DNA of 11,725 bases from Natronohydrobacter sp. (GCA_007123015.1 SKSL01000078.1:1-11725); one strand, 5' to 3'. Positions 1 to 8,559 are shown, numbered from the stretch's first letter. Notes: generated by a model not told the origin, from the sequence alone. Numbers and translations: made by a program.

Positions 1-624
1 GAGGATATGAAGAAGCTGATCGCCTATTCGTCCGTCGCGCATATGGGTTTCGTGACGATGGGGATTTTCGCGGCCAATCAGCAGGGGCTGGATGGGGCGA
101 TCTTCCAGATGATCAGCCACGGCTTCATTTCGGGCGCGCTGTTTCTGGCCGTGGGCGTCATCTATGACCGCATGCATACGCGCGAGATCGCGGCCTATGG
201 CGGGCTGATCAACCGGATGCCGGTCTATGCAGCCGTGTTCCTTCTGTTCACCATGGCCAATGTCGGGCTGCCGGGCACATCAGGCTTCGTGGGTGAATTC
301 CTGACCTTCATGGCGGTGTTTCAGGTCAATACCTGGGTGGCGTTCTTCGCAGCCACAGGCGTCATCCTGTCGGCAGGCTATGCGCTGTGGCTGTTCCGCC
401 GCGTGGTGATGGGCGAGATGATCAAGGAAGCGCTGAAATCCATCAAGGACATGGATCGCCGCGAAAAGGTCCTGATCGCGCCCCTTGCAGTGATGACCCT
501 GCTCTTGGGCGTCTATCCCGCGCTGGTCACCGATATCATTGGCCCCTCGGTCGCCGCATTGGTGCAGGGGCATGAACTGGCGTTGCAGGCCCATGAGGCC
601 GCATCCCAGATGGCACAGAACTGA
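1..624 (+). CDS. nuoM: NADH-quinone oxidoreductase subunit M, 3' part
   Basis: This is the C-terminal 207 residues of NuoM, one of the three antiporter-like proton-pumping membrane subunits of respiratory complex I (NADH to quinone). The frame is open from base 1, so the 5' end lies outside the window. The family signature DMKKLIAYSSVAHMGF, covering a conserved lysine-bearing helix, is at the very start. It is followed by ISHGFISGALFLAVGVIYDR with the conserved histidine and by GLPGTSGFVGEFL with a conserved glutamate. Several hydrophobic helices then lead to a charged loop (KEALKSIKDMDRREK), a last membrane helix and a polar C-terminal tail. The methionine at base 7 is internal and not a start. 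nuoN follows after 11 bp, as in the standard nuo operon order. I am sure of the family; only the missing 5' part limits the entry. Confidence 0.96.
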   Translation, partial: EDMKKLIAYSSVAHMGFVTMGIFAANQQGLDGAIFQMISHGFISGALFLAVGVIYDRMHTREIAAYGGLINRMPVYAAVFLLFTMANVGLPGTSGFVGEFLTFMAVFQVNTWVAFFAATGVILSAGYALWLFRRVVMGEMIKEALKSIKDMDRREKVLIAPLAVMTLLLGVYPALVTDIIGPSVAALVQGHELALQAHEAASQMAQN

Positions 625-635
625 AAGGTCCCGCG

Positions 636-2075
636 ATGATCGCAGCTGATCTCTATACGGCGCTGCCCGAGATTGTTCTCGCGCTCTTTGCCATGGCCGC
701 CCTGATGGTGGGGGTTTATGGCGGCAAGGACAAGCTGGCCGAGCCGATCCTCTGGGCGACTGCCGGGCTCATGATCCTTCTGGCGCTTTTCGTGGGCTCC
801 AAAGGGCTTGAAACGCGGGACGCCTTCAACGGGATGTATCTTTCGGATGCGTTTTCGCATTTCTCGAAAATGGTCATTCTGGTCTCGGCGGCTGTGGTGC
901 TGCTGATGGGACAAAGTTACATGCAGGCGCGCAACTTGCTGCGCTTCGAGTATCCGATCCTGATCGCGCTTTCGGTCGTTGGCATGATGCTCATGGTCTC
1001 GTCGGGGGATCTGATCGCGCTCTATATGGGGTTAGAATTGCAATCGCTGGCGCTGTACGTCGTCGCGACCATGAACCGCGACTCCGAGCGCTCGACCGAA
1101 GCGGGGCTGAAATATTTCATCCTTGGCGCTCTGGCTTCGGGTCTGTTGCTTTATGGCGCGTCCCTGACCTATGGCTATGCGGGCACGACGCTGTTTTCGG
1201 GCATCGTCTCGACCATCTCGGAAGAGGGAATGTCCGTGGGCCTGCTCATGGGTCTTGCCTTCATGCTGGCAGGGCTCGCCTTCAAGATCTCGGCCGTGCC
1301 CTTCCATATGTGGACGCCAGATGTCTATGAGGGTGCCCCCACGCCTGTCACAGCGTTTTTCGCCACAGCGCCCAAGGTCGCAGCGATGGCCTTGATCGCC
1401 CGTGTTGTGCATGAGGCTTTCGGCGCAGTCCCTGGCGACTGGTCGCAGATCATCGCCTTCCTCGCGGCGGCTTCGATGTTCGTGGGCGCGATCGCCGCGA
1501 TTGGCCAGCGCAATATCAAGCGGCTGATGGCCTATTCCTCGATTTCCCATATGGGTTTTGCGCTGGTCGGTCTAGCCGCAGGTACAGCGCAGGGCGTTCA
1601 GGGGATGCTGGTCTACATGGCGATCTATGTGACCATGAATATCGGTGTTTTCGCCTTCATCCTGATGATGGAACGCGACGGCAAGGCTGTGGTCGATATC
1701 GACAGTCTGCGGATGTATTCCAAGGCCGAACCGCTGCGCGCGCTTGCCCTTCTGGTGCTGATGTTCAGCCTTGCCGGGGTGCCGCCTCTGGTGGGCTTTT
1801 TCGGGAAGTTCTATGTCCTGTGGGCCGCCGTGGACTCCGGCCTGACATGGCTGGCAATCGCAGGTGTCATCGCCTCTGTGATCGGGGCGTTCTACTATCT
1901 GCGCATCGTCTATTACATGTATTTCGGCGAAGATATCGAACCGCTCGACAAGGTCCGCGCGCCTGTGCAGTCTACGCTGCTGGTGGCCTCTGCTGCCATC
2001 ATGGTGCTGGGTGTGATCAATCTGTTCGGGATCGAAGCTCTGGCTGATCTGGCTGCAAACGCCCTTGTCAACTAA
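636..2075 (+). CDS. nuoN: NADH-quinone oxidoreductase subunit N
   Basis: Complete 479-residue NuoN, the antiporter-like membrane subunit of complex I that takes part in proton translocation; this is close to the usual length of about 480. It is hydrophobic throughout, with many predicted membrane helices. Family landmarks are YMGLELQSLALYVV (about 130-143, with E134), FKISAVPFHMWTPDVYEGAPTPVTAFFATAPK (216-247, with K217, H224 and K247), NIKRLMAYSSISHMGF (293-308, with K295) and GVPPLVGFFGKFYVLWA (381-397, with K391). These charged residues inside membrane helices are those expected of the proton path in this family. The ATG at 636 has AAAGG at 624-628, 7 bases upstream, which overlaps the nuoM stop. 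The 3' end overlaps the probable birA start by 11 bp. No residue looks missing. Confidence 0.98.
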   Translation: MIAADLYTALPEIVLALFAMAALMVGVYGGKDKLAEPILWATAGLMILLALFVGSKGLETRDAFNGMYLSDAFSHFSKMVILVSAAVVLLMGQSYMQARNLLRFEYPILIALSVVGMMLMVSSGDLIALYMGLELQSLALYVVATMNRDSERSTEAGLKYFILGALASGLLLYGASLTYGYAGTTLFSGIVSTISEEGMSVGLLMGLAFMLAGLAFKISAVPFHMWTPDVYEGAPTPVTAFFATAPKVAAMALIARVVHEAFGAVPGDWSQIIAFLAAASMFVGAIAAIGQRNIKRLMAYSSISHMGFALVGLAAGTAQGVQGMLVYMAIYVTMNIGVFAFILMMERDGKAVVDIDSLRMYSKAEPLRALALLVLMFSLAGVPPLVGFFGKFYVLWAAVDSGLTWLAIAGVIASVIGAFYYLRIVYYMYFGEDIEPLDKVRAPVQSTLLVASAAIMVLGVINLFGIEALADLAANALVN

Positions 2076-2811
2076 CTGGCCCGCAGGTGTCGGGCGTGTA
2101 GTCCTGCCCGAGATCGACAGCACAAATCTTGAAGCTGCGCGGATCGCGCCGGGCCTGACGGGCCCGGTCTGGCTGCTGGCCCTGCGCCAGACGAAAGGCA
2201 AAGGGCGGCGCGGGCGCGACTGGCGTGATCCGGAAGGGAATTTCGCAGCCAGCTATATCACGCGTCCGGGCGGCCCGCCGGACCAAGTGGCGCTGCGTTC
2301 GTTCGTGGCGGCGCTGGCACTTTTTGATGCCTTGGTGAAAGTGACAGGCCGTCCCGAGGCCTTTGCGCTGAAATGGCCCAATGATGTGTTGTGTCACGGG
2401 GGCAAGCTGGCCGGGATCCTGCTTGAGAGTATCGGGCATGGGGCGCAGGTGGGCCATCTGATCATTGGGATCGGGGTGAATCTGCGAAGCGCGCCCGAAG
2501 CCGAGGCAGGGTCTGTCCCGCCGGTCAGTCTGATGGGTGAGACGGGCACCAGTGTCGACCCTGAAGCGTTTCTGGACATTCTGGCCCCGGTCTTTGCGCA
2601 ATGGGAGCACCAGCTTGTCACCTATGGTTTCGCGCCGATCCGCCGGGCATGGCTGGACCGGGCCGCGCGACTGGGCCAGGTGATCACAGCGCGCACAGTC
2701 ACCCAAAGCCATACAGGCACTTTCGAGGGCATCGACGCCACGGGCGCGCTGCAATTGCGGGGGCCGCAAGGGATGCAGGCAATCCCGGCGGCGGATATCT
2801 ATTTCGCATGA
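2065..2811 (+). CDS. birA: Biotin--[acetyl-CoA-carboxylase] ligase, monofunctional
   Basis: Biotin-protein ligase, which makes biotinyl-AMP and attaches biotin to the acceptor lysine of carboxylase biotin domains. The 248 residues begin directly with the catalytic fold, EIDSTNLEA at about 16-24. The adenylate-binding loop is KGKGRRGRDW (44-53), close to the GRGRRGR of E. coli. KWPNDVL (103-109) and KLAGILLE (114-121) carry active-site residues, and a short SH3-like C-terminal domain begins near GQVITAR. There is no N-terminal helix-turn-helix, so this is a class I ligase that should not act as the biotin operon repressor. The start is the least certain part. I chose TTG at 2065, 11 bp inside nuoN, because no in-frame ATG or GTG precedes EIDST and the frame needs these residues. 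I see no clear ribosome binding site, so translation may be coupled to nuoN. Confidence 0.93.
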   Translation: MSTNWPAGVGRVVLPEIDSTNLEAARIAPGLTGPVWLLALRQTKGKGRRGRDWRDPEGNFAASYITRPGGPPDQVALRSFVAALALFDALVKVTGRPEAFALKWPNDVLCHGGKLAGILLESIGHGAQVGHLIIGIGVNLRSAPEAEAGSVPPVSLMGETGTSVDPEAFLDILAPVFAQWEHQLVTYGFAPIRRAWLDRAARLGQVITARTVTQSHTGTFEGIDATGALQLRGPQGMQAIPAADIYFA

Positions 2812-2823
2812 AAGGGGCCCGAT

Positions 2824-3612
2824 ATGCTTCTGACCATTGATTGCGGCAACACGAACACTGTGTTTTCAGTATGGGATGGCTCGGATTTCATCGCTACATG
2901 GCGCACTGCGACCGAAGTGACGCGCACCGCCGATCAGTATTTCGTTTGGCTCAATTCACTGATGACACTGACGGGGCTTTATGCTGACATCTCGGATGTG
3001 GTGATTTCCTCGACCGTGCCCCGGGTGGTGTTCAATCTGCGCGTGCTCTGTGATCGCTATTTCAATACGCGGCCCTTGGTGGTGGGAAAGCCCGAATGCC
3101 TGTTGCCTGTCCCGCCGCGCGTCGATGCCGGGGTGCGCCCTGGCCCGGACCGTCTTGCCAATGCCGCAGGCGCGTTTGACCGGCATGGTGGCAATGCCGT
3201 GATCGTCGATTTCGGCACGGCCACGAATTTCGATGTCGTGGCCGAGGATGGGGCCTATATCGGGGGTGTGATCGCGCCGGGGGTGAACCTGTCGCTGCAA
3301 GCGCTGCATCAGGGCGCTGCCGCGCTGCCGCATGTCGATATCACGCAGCCCGAAAAGGTCATCGGCACTGACACAGTTGCCTGCATCCAGTCTGGGGTGT
3401 TCTGGGGCTATATCGGTCTGGTCGAAGGGATCACGGCACGGATCAAAGCTGAATATGGCCGCCCGATGACAGTGATCGGCACAGGGGGGCTTGCGCCTTT
3501 ATTCGCGCAGGCCGAGAACCTGTTTGACAGTATCGATGATGATCTGACATTTCATGGCCTTCGCGTGATCCATGATTATAACAAGGCGCATGGCAGCAAG
3601 GAGCGGGCATGA
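2824..3612 (+). CDS. coaX: Type III pantothenate kinase
   Basis: CoaX phosphorylates pantothenate, the first committed step of coenzyme A synthesis, and belongs to the ASKHA (acetate kinase/hsp70/actin) fold. The 262 residues match the usual length of about 255-265. Motifs are DCGNTNT at 6-12 (phosphate-binding loop), GPDRLANAAGA at 107-117 (pantothenate side), VDFGTATNFDVV at 128-139, YIGGVIAPGV at 145-154, IGTDTVACIQSGVFWGYIG at 180-198 and VIGTGGLAPLFA at 217-228. All expected catalytic acids are present (D6, D109, D129). ATG at 2824 is preceded by AAAGGGG at 2811-2817. The gene lies 12 bp after birA and overlaps rnj by ATGA. Co-transcription puts two cofactor genes, for CoA and biotin, next to each other. 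Type III kinases are insensitive to CoA feedback, so control is likely to act on expression. Confidence 0.97.
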   Translation: MLLTIDCGNTNTVFSVWDGSDFIATWRTATEVTRTADQYFVWLNSLMTLTGLYADISDVVISSTVPRVVFNLRVLCDRYFNTRPLVVGKPECLLPVPPRVDAGVRPGPDRLANAAGAFDRHGGNAVIVDFGTATNFDVVAEDGAYIGGVIAPGVNLSLQALHQGAAALPHVDITQPEKVIGTDTVACIQSGVFWGYIGLVEGITARIKAEYGRPMTVIGTGGLAPLFAQAENLFDSIDDDLTFHGLRVIHDYNKAHGSKERA

Positions 3613-5279
3613 AAGACAGGCTGATCTATCTTCCTCTGGGGGGCGCGGGCGAAGTGGGCATGAATGCCTATGTCTTTGGCTTCGGCCCCAAAGGGCGTGA
3701 GCGGCTGATCCTTGTCGATCTGGGCGTGACATTCTCGGATATGGACAGCACGCCGGGGGTGGACCTGATCTTTCCCGACACGAGCTGGCTGGAAGAACGC
3801 CGTGACCGTCTGGAAGCGATCATCATCACCCATGCGCATGAGGATCATGTCGGCGCTGTGGGCCAGCTCTGGGACCGGTTGCGCGCGCCCGTCTATGCGC
3901 GTGATTTCACGGCCCGGATCGCGCGGTTGAAAATGCAGGATGCAGGCCATGACCCGCAGATCGTCAAGACAGTGGACAAGGTGCCGGACGCGCTGGAACT
4001 GGGGCCGTTCCGGGTACAGTTCTTCCCTGTCGCGCATTCGCTGCCCGAAGCCTCTGGCCTGATCATCGACACACCAGCGGGCCGCATCGTGCATACAGGC
4101 GATTTCAAGGCTGACCTGACCCCGGGTGTGGGCGAGCCGCATGATCCGGAGCTGCTGGCCGCCATCGGGCGCACGGGCGTCAAGGCGATGATCTGCGACA
4201 GTACCAATGTGATGAACACGCATGCCGGGCGGTCCGAGGCCACGCTGGTGGAACCGATCACCGAGTTGATGCGCAAGTCCAAGGGTCTGGTGGTGGCGAC
4301 GACCTTTGCGTCCAATGTCGCGCGGTTGAAGACATTGGCCGTCGCGGCCCAGGAGGCCGGACGTTCGGTCTGTCTGATGGGCCGCGCGATGCTGCGCATG
4401 ACGCAAGTGGCAACCGAAGCAGGCATCCTGCGCGATATGCCGCCCACCGTCAGCCCGGATGCGGCCAAGGACATCCCGCGCGAGAACCTCTTGCTGATCG
4501 TGACCGGGTCGCAGGGTGAACGCCGCGCGGCCTCGGCCCAGCTTGCGCGTGGGTCCTATATGGGCATGAGCATGAAGGAAGGGGACACATTCCTGTTTTC
4601 CTCGATGACCATTCCGGGAAATGAGCGCGATGTGGGGCGGATCGTGAATGGTCTGTCGCAGATGGGGGTCGATGTGCTGGACAATTCAGATCGTCTGTAC
4701 CATGTCTCTGGTCACCCGAACCGGCCCGATCTGGAAGAGATGCAGCGCCTGATCGATCCGGCCATCGTGATCCCGATGCATGGCGAACACCGGATGCTGC
4801 GCGAGCACGCGAAACTGGCTTTGGCGAATGGGCGGCGGGCGCTTGTGGTGCCGAATGGCTCGGTCTGCGAGCTGACGGGTGCTGTACCCGTGCTGGTTGA
4901 CGAGGTCGAGACGGGCCGCGTCTATCTGGATGGCTCGCGGCTGGTGGGGGCCATGGACGGGGTGATCCGCGACCGCATCCGTATGGCGCTTGGCGGGCAT
5001 GTTTTCGTGACGCTGATTCTGGACGAAGAGAATGAAGCGCTTGGCGCACCCTGGGCCGAGATTGCCGGTCTGAAGACCGAAGGGCGCAGCGGTGAAGCGC
5101 TCAATGAGATCATCGAGACTGAACTTGAGGCGTTTCTGGCCCGCGCCGGGCATAAGGTGCTGGTCGATGATGATCGGCTGAATGACGGGATGCGGCGCGT
5201 GGTGCGGCAGGTGGTGATGGAAGAGCTGGGCAAGAAGCCGGAAGTCACCATCGTCGTCAGCCGCTTGCTGGGGGACTGA
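3609..5279 (+). CDS. rnj: Ribonuclease J (metallo-beta-lactamase/beta-CASP)
   Basis: RNase J combines 5'-3' exoribonuclease and endonuclease activity and serves in mRNA turnover and rRNA 5' maturation. The 556 residues match the family. The metallo-beta-lactamase zinc site is HAHEDH at 75-80, followed by H143 (VAHSLPEA), D165 (HTGDFK) and, after the beta-CASP insertion, H391 (IPMHGEH). CDSTN at 197-201 is typical of RNase J. TTFASNVARL (231-240), TGSQGE (299-304) and SGHPNR (367-372) belong to the beta-CASP domain and RNA 5'-phosphate pocket. The C-terminal domain is about 440-556. ATG at 3609 lies within the coaX stop overlap and has AAGGAG at 3598-3603, 5 bases upstream. It is the last gene of the operon and is followed by a hairpin cluster. 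DNA-processing MBL/beta-CASP relatives are less likely given the length and CDSTN. Confidence 0.96.
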   Translation: MKDRLIYLPLGGAGEVGMNAYVFGFGPKGRERLILVDLGVTFSDMDSTPGVDLIFPDTSWLEERRDRLEAIIITHAHEDHVGAVGQLWDRLRAPVYARDFTARIARLKMQDAGHDPQIVKTVDKVPDALELGPFRVQFFPVAHSLPEASGLIIDTPAGRIVHTGDFKADLTPGVGEPHDPELLAAIGRTGVKAMICDSTNVMNTHAGRSEATLVEPITELMRKSKGLVVATTFASNVARLKTLAVAAQEAGRSVCLMGRAMLRMTQVATEAGILRDMPPTVSPDAAKDIPRENLLLIVTGSQGERRAASAQLARGSYMGMSMKEGDTFLFSSMTIPGNERDVGRIVNGLSQMGVDVLDNSDRLYHVSGHPNRPDLEEMQRLIDPAIVIPMHGEHRMLREHAKLALANGRRALVVPNGSVCELTGAVPVLVDEVETGRVYLDGSRLVGAMDGVIRDRIRMALGGHVFVTLILDEENEALGAPWAEIAGLKTEGRSGEALNEIIETELEAFLARAGHKVLVDDDRLNDGMRRVVRQVVMEELGKKPEVTIVVSRLLGD

Positions 5280-5320
5280 CCGGGTCCCAGTGCCTTGACG
5301 CGCGAGGCGAGTCATGGGCA

Positions 5321-5384
5321 GGGGGCTGCCGCCCCCATCTGGCCTGCGGCCAGATTCCCCCGCGAGTATTTTCAGCAAGAAAAT
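5321..5384. terminator. Triple-hairpin intergenic element, probable bidirectional terminator
   Basis: Three perfect inverted repeats follow one another between the convergent genes rnj and kpsC. They are GGGGGC/GCCCCC (5321-5326 and 5331-5336, 4-base loop), ATCTGGCC/GGCCAGAT (5337-5344 and 5348-5355, 3-base loop) and ATTTTC/GAAAAT (5368-5373 and 5379-5384, 5-base loop). The CCCCCGCGAGTATTTT piece between the second and third repeats resembles a GC-rich element I recall as frequent downstream of genes in Rhodobacteraceae; I could not check this. T runs or A runs follow stems in both directions, so termination from both sides is plausible. Alternatively it is a dispersed repeat or an mRNA-end stabiliser. 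Confidence 0.6.
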
Positions 5385-5388
5385 GAGG

Positions 5389-7395
5389 TCAGCGGCGCCA
5401 GAGATGCGCCTGCGCGGCCAGGGCGCCTTGCAGTTTGGCCAGCATGCGCAGATACGGCGGGCGGTTTGTCTGACCCGATGCTAAGAGTTCGACTGCGACT
5501 TCGGGGGCGCAGGGCAGGCGGGTGATCGGGTCGCAATAGCGCGGATAGGCAATCAGCGTGGCATGGATGAAGGCATTCAGATCGGGGCGGGCGCGGCGTC
5601 GGTCGGGAATTGCGCCCAGATCGCGCGTCAGCCCCCAGCCCGCATAGAAGGGCGCGCCGTGCGTCGTCACAGGGACATTGCGCAACAGGGCTTCGAGACC
5701 GAGAGTAGAAGTCATGGTCCAGACTTCCTGTACATGATCGAGCAGCTGCGCCGGGTCTGTCTGGTGCAGCACAGTATCGGCGAAGCGCAAGGCCTGCACG
5801 AGATCGACCGCACCCGGGCGCAGACCGGCTTCGACATCAGGGTGAGGTTTGTAGAGGATCACGGCATCGGGATTCTGCGCGCGGGTTACGCGTAAAAGAT
5901 CGAGATTGGTCCGGATACGCGTTGTGCCAAGCCGGATCGAAGCGTCATCTTCGACCTGACCCGGGACAAGGATACGGTGGCCTTTGGGCAGATCGGGAAG
6001 CGTGGCTTGCAGGTTGTATTTGCTCAGGCGATGCGCGAGGATTTGCGCGCGCAGAGCGCTGGCGCGCTCTGCGCCGCCCGGGGGCAAGGGGGCCGCGATC
6101 AGCGCCTCGAGTCGCGACGGCCCTGTCGGGTCAAAATAGAGGCCCAGATCATCAGTGATCAGCGACAGTGGCGGGGTCAGCGCGGCCCCCAGTCCACGCG
6201 AGCGCAGGAACCCATCCTCGATCCTGATGACATGGGGTGCAGGCGGATGAGGAGCAGCGCCCCAGATCAGATTGGGTTGGCTGTTGCTTGGGGTGCTTGC
6301 GAAGCGCAGGGGTTTCCAGCGACCGAAAAACGCCTGCAGATGGGCGCGTTTCCACAGTCGCATATCGAGCGCAGTATAGCCATGGCGGTCGTCGCGCCAG
6401 GCGCGGCGCAGCGCTTCGAGATGGTTTAGCGCGTCCTCGAAAGAACAGAGCCGGTCGCGACAGGGGTCATACCAGCGCGGATAAAGCAGCATGGCGCCTG
6501 CGAAAAGCTGGGCGCGTGTGAGCCTGCGACCGCGGCGTGGGTGCGGGGTCTGATCCTCGCTCAATCCCCAGCCCGCATAGAAGGGCAGACCCCAGACGCG
6601 GGGGCGATGGCCAGCAAAGATTGCCTCGAAGCCCAGTTGCGAGGACACAGTATAGACCGCCAGCGCGCCCTCGAGCAGTTCCCATGCCGAGACATTCTTG
6701 GTCAACAGCGTGATGTGATTGCCCTGCGCATGTTCCGGGCCGAAATGGCCTGCGCGGTGGCCGGTGATATTTTCCGGATGGGCGCGGATCACGATACGCG
6801 TGCCGGGGAAATCGAGCTGCGCCTGCACCAGCATATCTTGAAACAGATGCTTTGAAAGCGATCCGTTCAATCCACCATGGCGCAGCGAAGCATCGCCGCG
6901 GACCTGATCGACCACCAGCACATAGCCTGGCGCAGGGGCTTTGAGATCCGGGTCATGCGCAGCATATTTGCTGAATTGCCCGTGTTTGAGCCGTGTCATG
7001 CCCAGCCTTGCCCGTTCCATCAATGCATGGTCGTCAAACGGGTGCGTGGCGAGCAGGGTTTCCAGATCGGATGGTCGGGACGGGTCGAAATGAATGCCCG
7101 TTTCATCGATCAGCAGACCCAGCGGCGGCTCGCCCGCGCGGCCGGGGAAGAGCGAGCGCAGGAACGCGTCTTCGACCCGGATCAGCGCGGCACCGGTATT
7201 GCGAGACACCCATTCGCCGCGGGCCGCATGGGCTGCGCGCCCCCAGACAGCGATGCGACCCCGCGCATCTGGCCAGCCGGCGCGCAATGGATATCCGGAC
7301 AAGGCCATGATCCTGCGGATGCGGCAAGCGGTCTGGCCCGGACCCAGAAACCCGCCTGTGAAAGCATGGACAGGTTTGCTGGCGCGATCCGGCAT
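5389..7395 (-). CDS. kpsC: Capsular polysaccharide beta-Kdo transferase KpsC
   Basis: KpsC extends the beta-linked Kdo (3-deoxy-D-manno-octulosonate) oligomer that joins a capsule chain to its phosphatidylglycerol-type lipid; it works on the cytoplasmic face of the inner membrane. The 668 residues form two related glycosyltransferase modules, in the known family one for beta-2,4 and one for beta-2,7 links. Module 1 shows RVEDAFLRS (73-81), SKY (142-144), QVRGDAS (164-170), RAHPENITG (204-212) and PFYAGWGL (271-278). Module 2 repeats these as RIEDGFLRS (391-399), SKY (458-460), QVEDDASI (480-487), KPHPDVEAG (516-524) and PFYAGWGLT (582-590). Both look intact. There is no signal peptide or membrane helix. 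The start at 7395 keeps the N-terminal strand HAFTGGFLGPG that aligns with other KpsC; its ribosome binding site is weak. The gene begins 10 bp after the export lipoprotein stop. Confidence 0.93.
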   Translation of the reverse strand: MPDRASKPVHAFTGGFLGPGQTACRIRRIMALSGYPLRAGWPDARGRIAVWGRAAHAARGEWVSRNTGAALIRVEDAFLRSLFPGRAGEPPLGLLIDETGIHFDPSRPSDLETLLATHPFDDHALMERARLGMTRLKHGQFSKYAAHDPDLKAPAPGYVLVVDQVRGDASLRHGGLNGSLSKHLFQDMLVQAQLDFPGTRIVIRAHPENITGHRAGHFGPEHAQGNHITLLTKNVSAWELLEGALAVYTVSSQLGFEAIFAGHRPRVWGLPFYAGWGLSEDQTPHPRRGRRLTRAQLFAGAMLLYPRWYDPCRDRLCSFEDALNHLEALRRAWRDDRHGYTALDMRLWKRAHLQAFFGRWKPLRFASTPSNSQPNLIWGAAPHPPAPHVIRIEDGFLRSRGLGAALTPPLSLITDDLGLYFDPTGPSRLEALIAAPLPPGGAERASALRAQILAHRLSKYNLQATLPDLPKGHRILVPGQVEDDASIRLGTTRIRTNLDLLRVTRAQNPDAVILYKPHPDVEAGLRPGAVDLVQALRFADTVLHQTDPAQLLDHVQEVWTMTSTLGLEALLRNVPVTTHGAPFYAGWGLTRDLGAIPDRRRARPDLNAFIHATLIAYPRYCDPITRLPCAPEVAVELLASGQTNRPPYLRMLAKLQGALAAQAHLWRR

Positions 7396-7405
7396 CCGTG
7401 CAGCG

Positions 7406-8545
7406 TCAGTCAGAGCTTCCGGTCAGGCTTTGCGCGGCGCTGGCTGCTGTCAACGTGCCTGTCAAAGACGCAATCTGGCGCGACCAGAGCGAGGCTGCGG
7501 CCTCGGTCACGAAAATCGTGTCACCATCACGGATCTTGAAATCACGGGCGTTGAACATACCTGTGGGTGCCGTCAGATCCAGAACATAGACAAAACGCAC
7601 ATCGCTCATGAAATGGCCAATGCCCAGTATCTCGGTCGCGACTTCTGGTACTTCATCGCGGAAGATGAACACGCCCGTCGGGTCGGCGCGCAACGGGTCA
7701 AGCCCGCCGACCATGGCCAGCGCGTCAATCGCAGAGATTTCGCGCGAATCGAAGGTCATGCGGCTGCTTGCGCCAGTGGATCCCAGAACCGAAAAGGCGC
7801 GCTGGTCCTGACGCACCAGAATACGGTCCCCCGGGCGCATCGCGATATCAAGCGATGGGTTGGAATAGATATCCTGAAGCCAGGCACGGTCTTGCCGGTT
7901 CCCGCGCGTGACCAGAACCTGTGCCGTCTCTAGCGGAATGGCGATCCCCCCGGCCGTGGCGATCATCGAGCTCAGCCGGTTGGTGGCGCGTGTGACAGGG
8001 TAGACCCCTTGCGCGGTGACACCGCCGGCCACAGAGACTGTCGCGCCATCGCCTTGCGCACGCGCGACCACAACTTGCGGGTCCGGGGTCTGTTCATCGA
8101 GCGAGCGGGTCAGGATACGGCGCAGGGCATCGGGGGTCTGGCCAGCGGCACGCACGCGCCCGGCATAGGGCACGAAAATGAACCCGGCATCATCGACCTG
8201 CAATTCTTCGAGGATGGCATTATTGGCTGTATCCGGGGCAAGCAGGCCTTCGGGCACGTTTTCGTAGACGTTCAAGCTGATCACATCGCCGGGGCGAATG
8301 ATGTCACTGCCGATCAGGGCACCAGAACGCAGGGCATGGCTGAAACCGAGCGCTTCGGGGCGATTGGCCGCGTGGCTGACCCGCTTTGTGACCAGCACGA
8401 TATGTGCATCGCCCGAGCGAAGCACCGAGCCTTCGAAGATTTCACGTTTCGACGGGCCATCGCGGGACACTGCGCAAGACGCAAGGGCCGCAACAGCGAC
8501 GATCAAGGCCGCGCGGCGGCCCAGTAATATAGGTTTTGCACTCAC
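7406..8545 (-). CDS. Outer-membrane polysaccharide export lipoprotein (OPX, Wza/BexD/CtrA-like)
   Basis: A 379-residue OPX protein, expected to form the outer-membrane and periplasmic exit channel for capsule or exopolysaccharide. The N-terminus has an Arg-containing n-region, a hydrophobic core and the lipobox LASC (21-24), so C24 should be lipidated after signal peptidase II cleavage. The polysaccharide export domain is about 80-165 (IRPGDVISLNVYEN at 83-96). The first SLBB repeat runs from VSVAGGVTAQGVYPV to AMRPGDRILV (170-244). The second runs from FSVLGSTG to FKIRDGDTIFV (251-346). A C-terminal helix, ASLWSRQIASLTG, could span the outer membrane as in Wza. Length fits the Wza/BexD/CtrA group rather than the longer E. 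coli KpsD, so I give no symbol. The start is GTG, supported by AAGGAG 8 bases upstream. Flanking kpsS and kpsC point to an ABC-transporter-dependent system. Confidence 0.92.
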   Translation of the reverse strand: MSAKPILLGRRAALIVAVAALASCAVSRDGPSKREIFEGSVLRSGDAHIVLVTKRVSHAANRPEALGFSHALRSGALIGSDIIRPGDVISLNVYENVPEGLLAPDTANNAILEELQVDDAGFIFVPYAGRVRAAGQTPDALRRILTRSLDEQTPDPQVVVARAQGDGATVSVAGGVTAQGVYPVTRATNRLSSMIATAGGIAIPLETAQVLVTRGNRQDRAWLQDIYSNPSLDIAMRPGDRILVRQDQRAFSVLGSTGASSRMTFDSREISAIDALAMVGGLDPLRADPTGVFIFRDEVPEVATEILGIGHFMSDVRFVYVLDLTAPTGMFNARDFKIRDGDTIFVTEAAASLWSRQIASLTGTLTAASAAQSLTGSSD

Positions 8546-8553
8546 TGCTCGGG

Positions 8554-8559
8554 CTCCTT
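8554..8559 (-). promoter_or_regulatory. Ribosome binding site deciding the GTG start of the export lipoprotein
   Basis: On the minus strand this reads AAGGAG, 8 bases before the GTG at 8545-8543. No in-frame ATG exists near a usable signal-peptide N-terminus, so this site fixes the GTG as the start. Confidence 0.8.

Noticed and set aside
3576..5378. Long minus-strand open frames opposite rnj
   Set aside because: Compositions rich in Arg, His and Gln with no motifs; the plus strand carries a complete RNase J with all metal ligands.
5389..7395. kpsC as a gene fusion or recent duplication
   Set aside because: The two-module layout with about 311-318 residues between equivalent motifs is the normal architecture of full-length KpsC.
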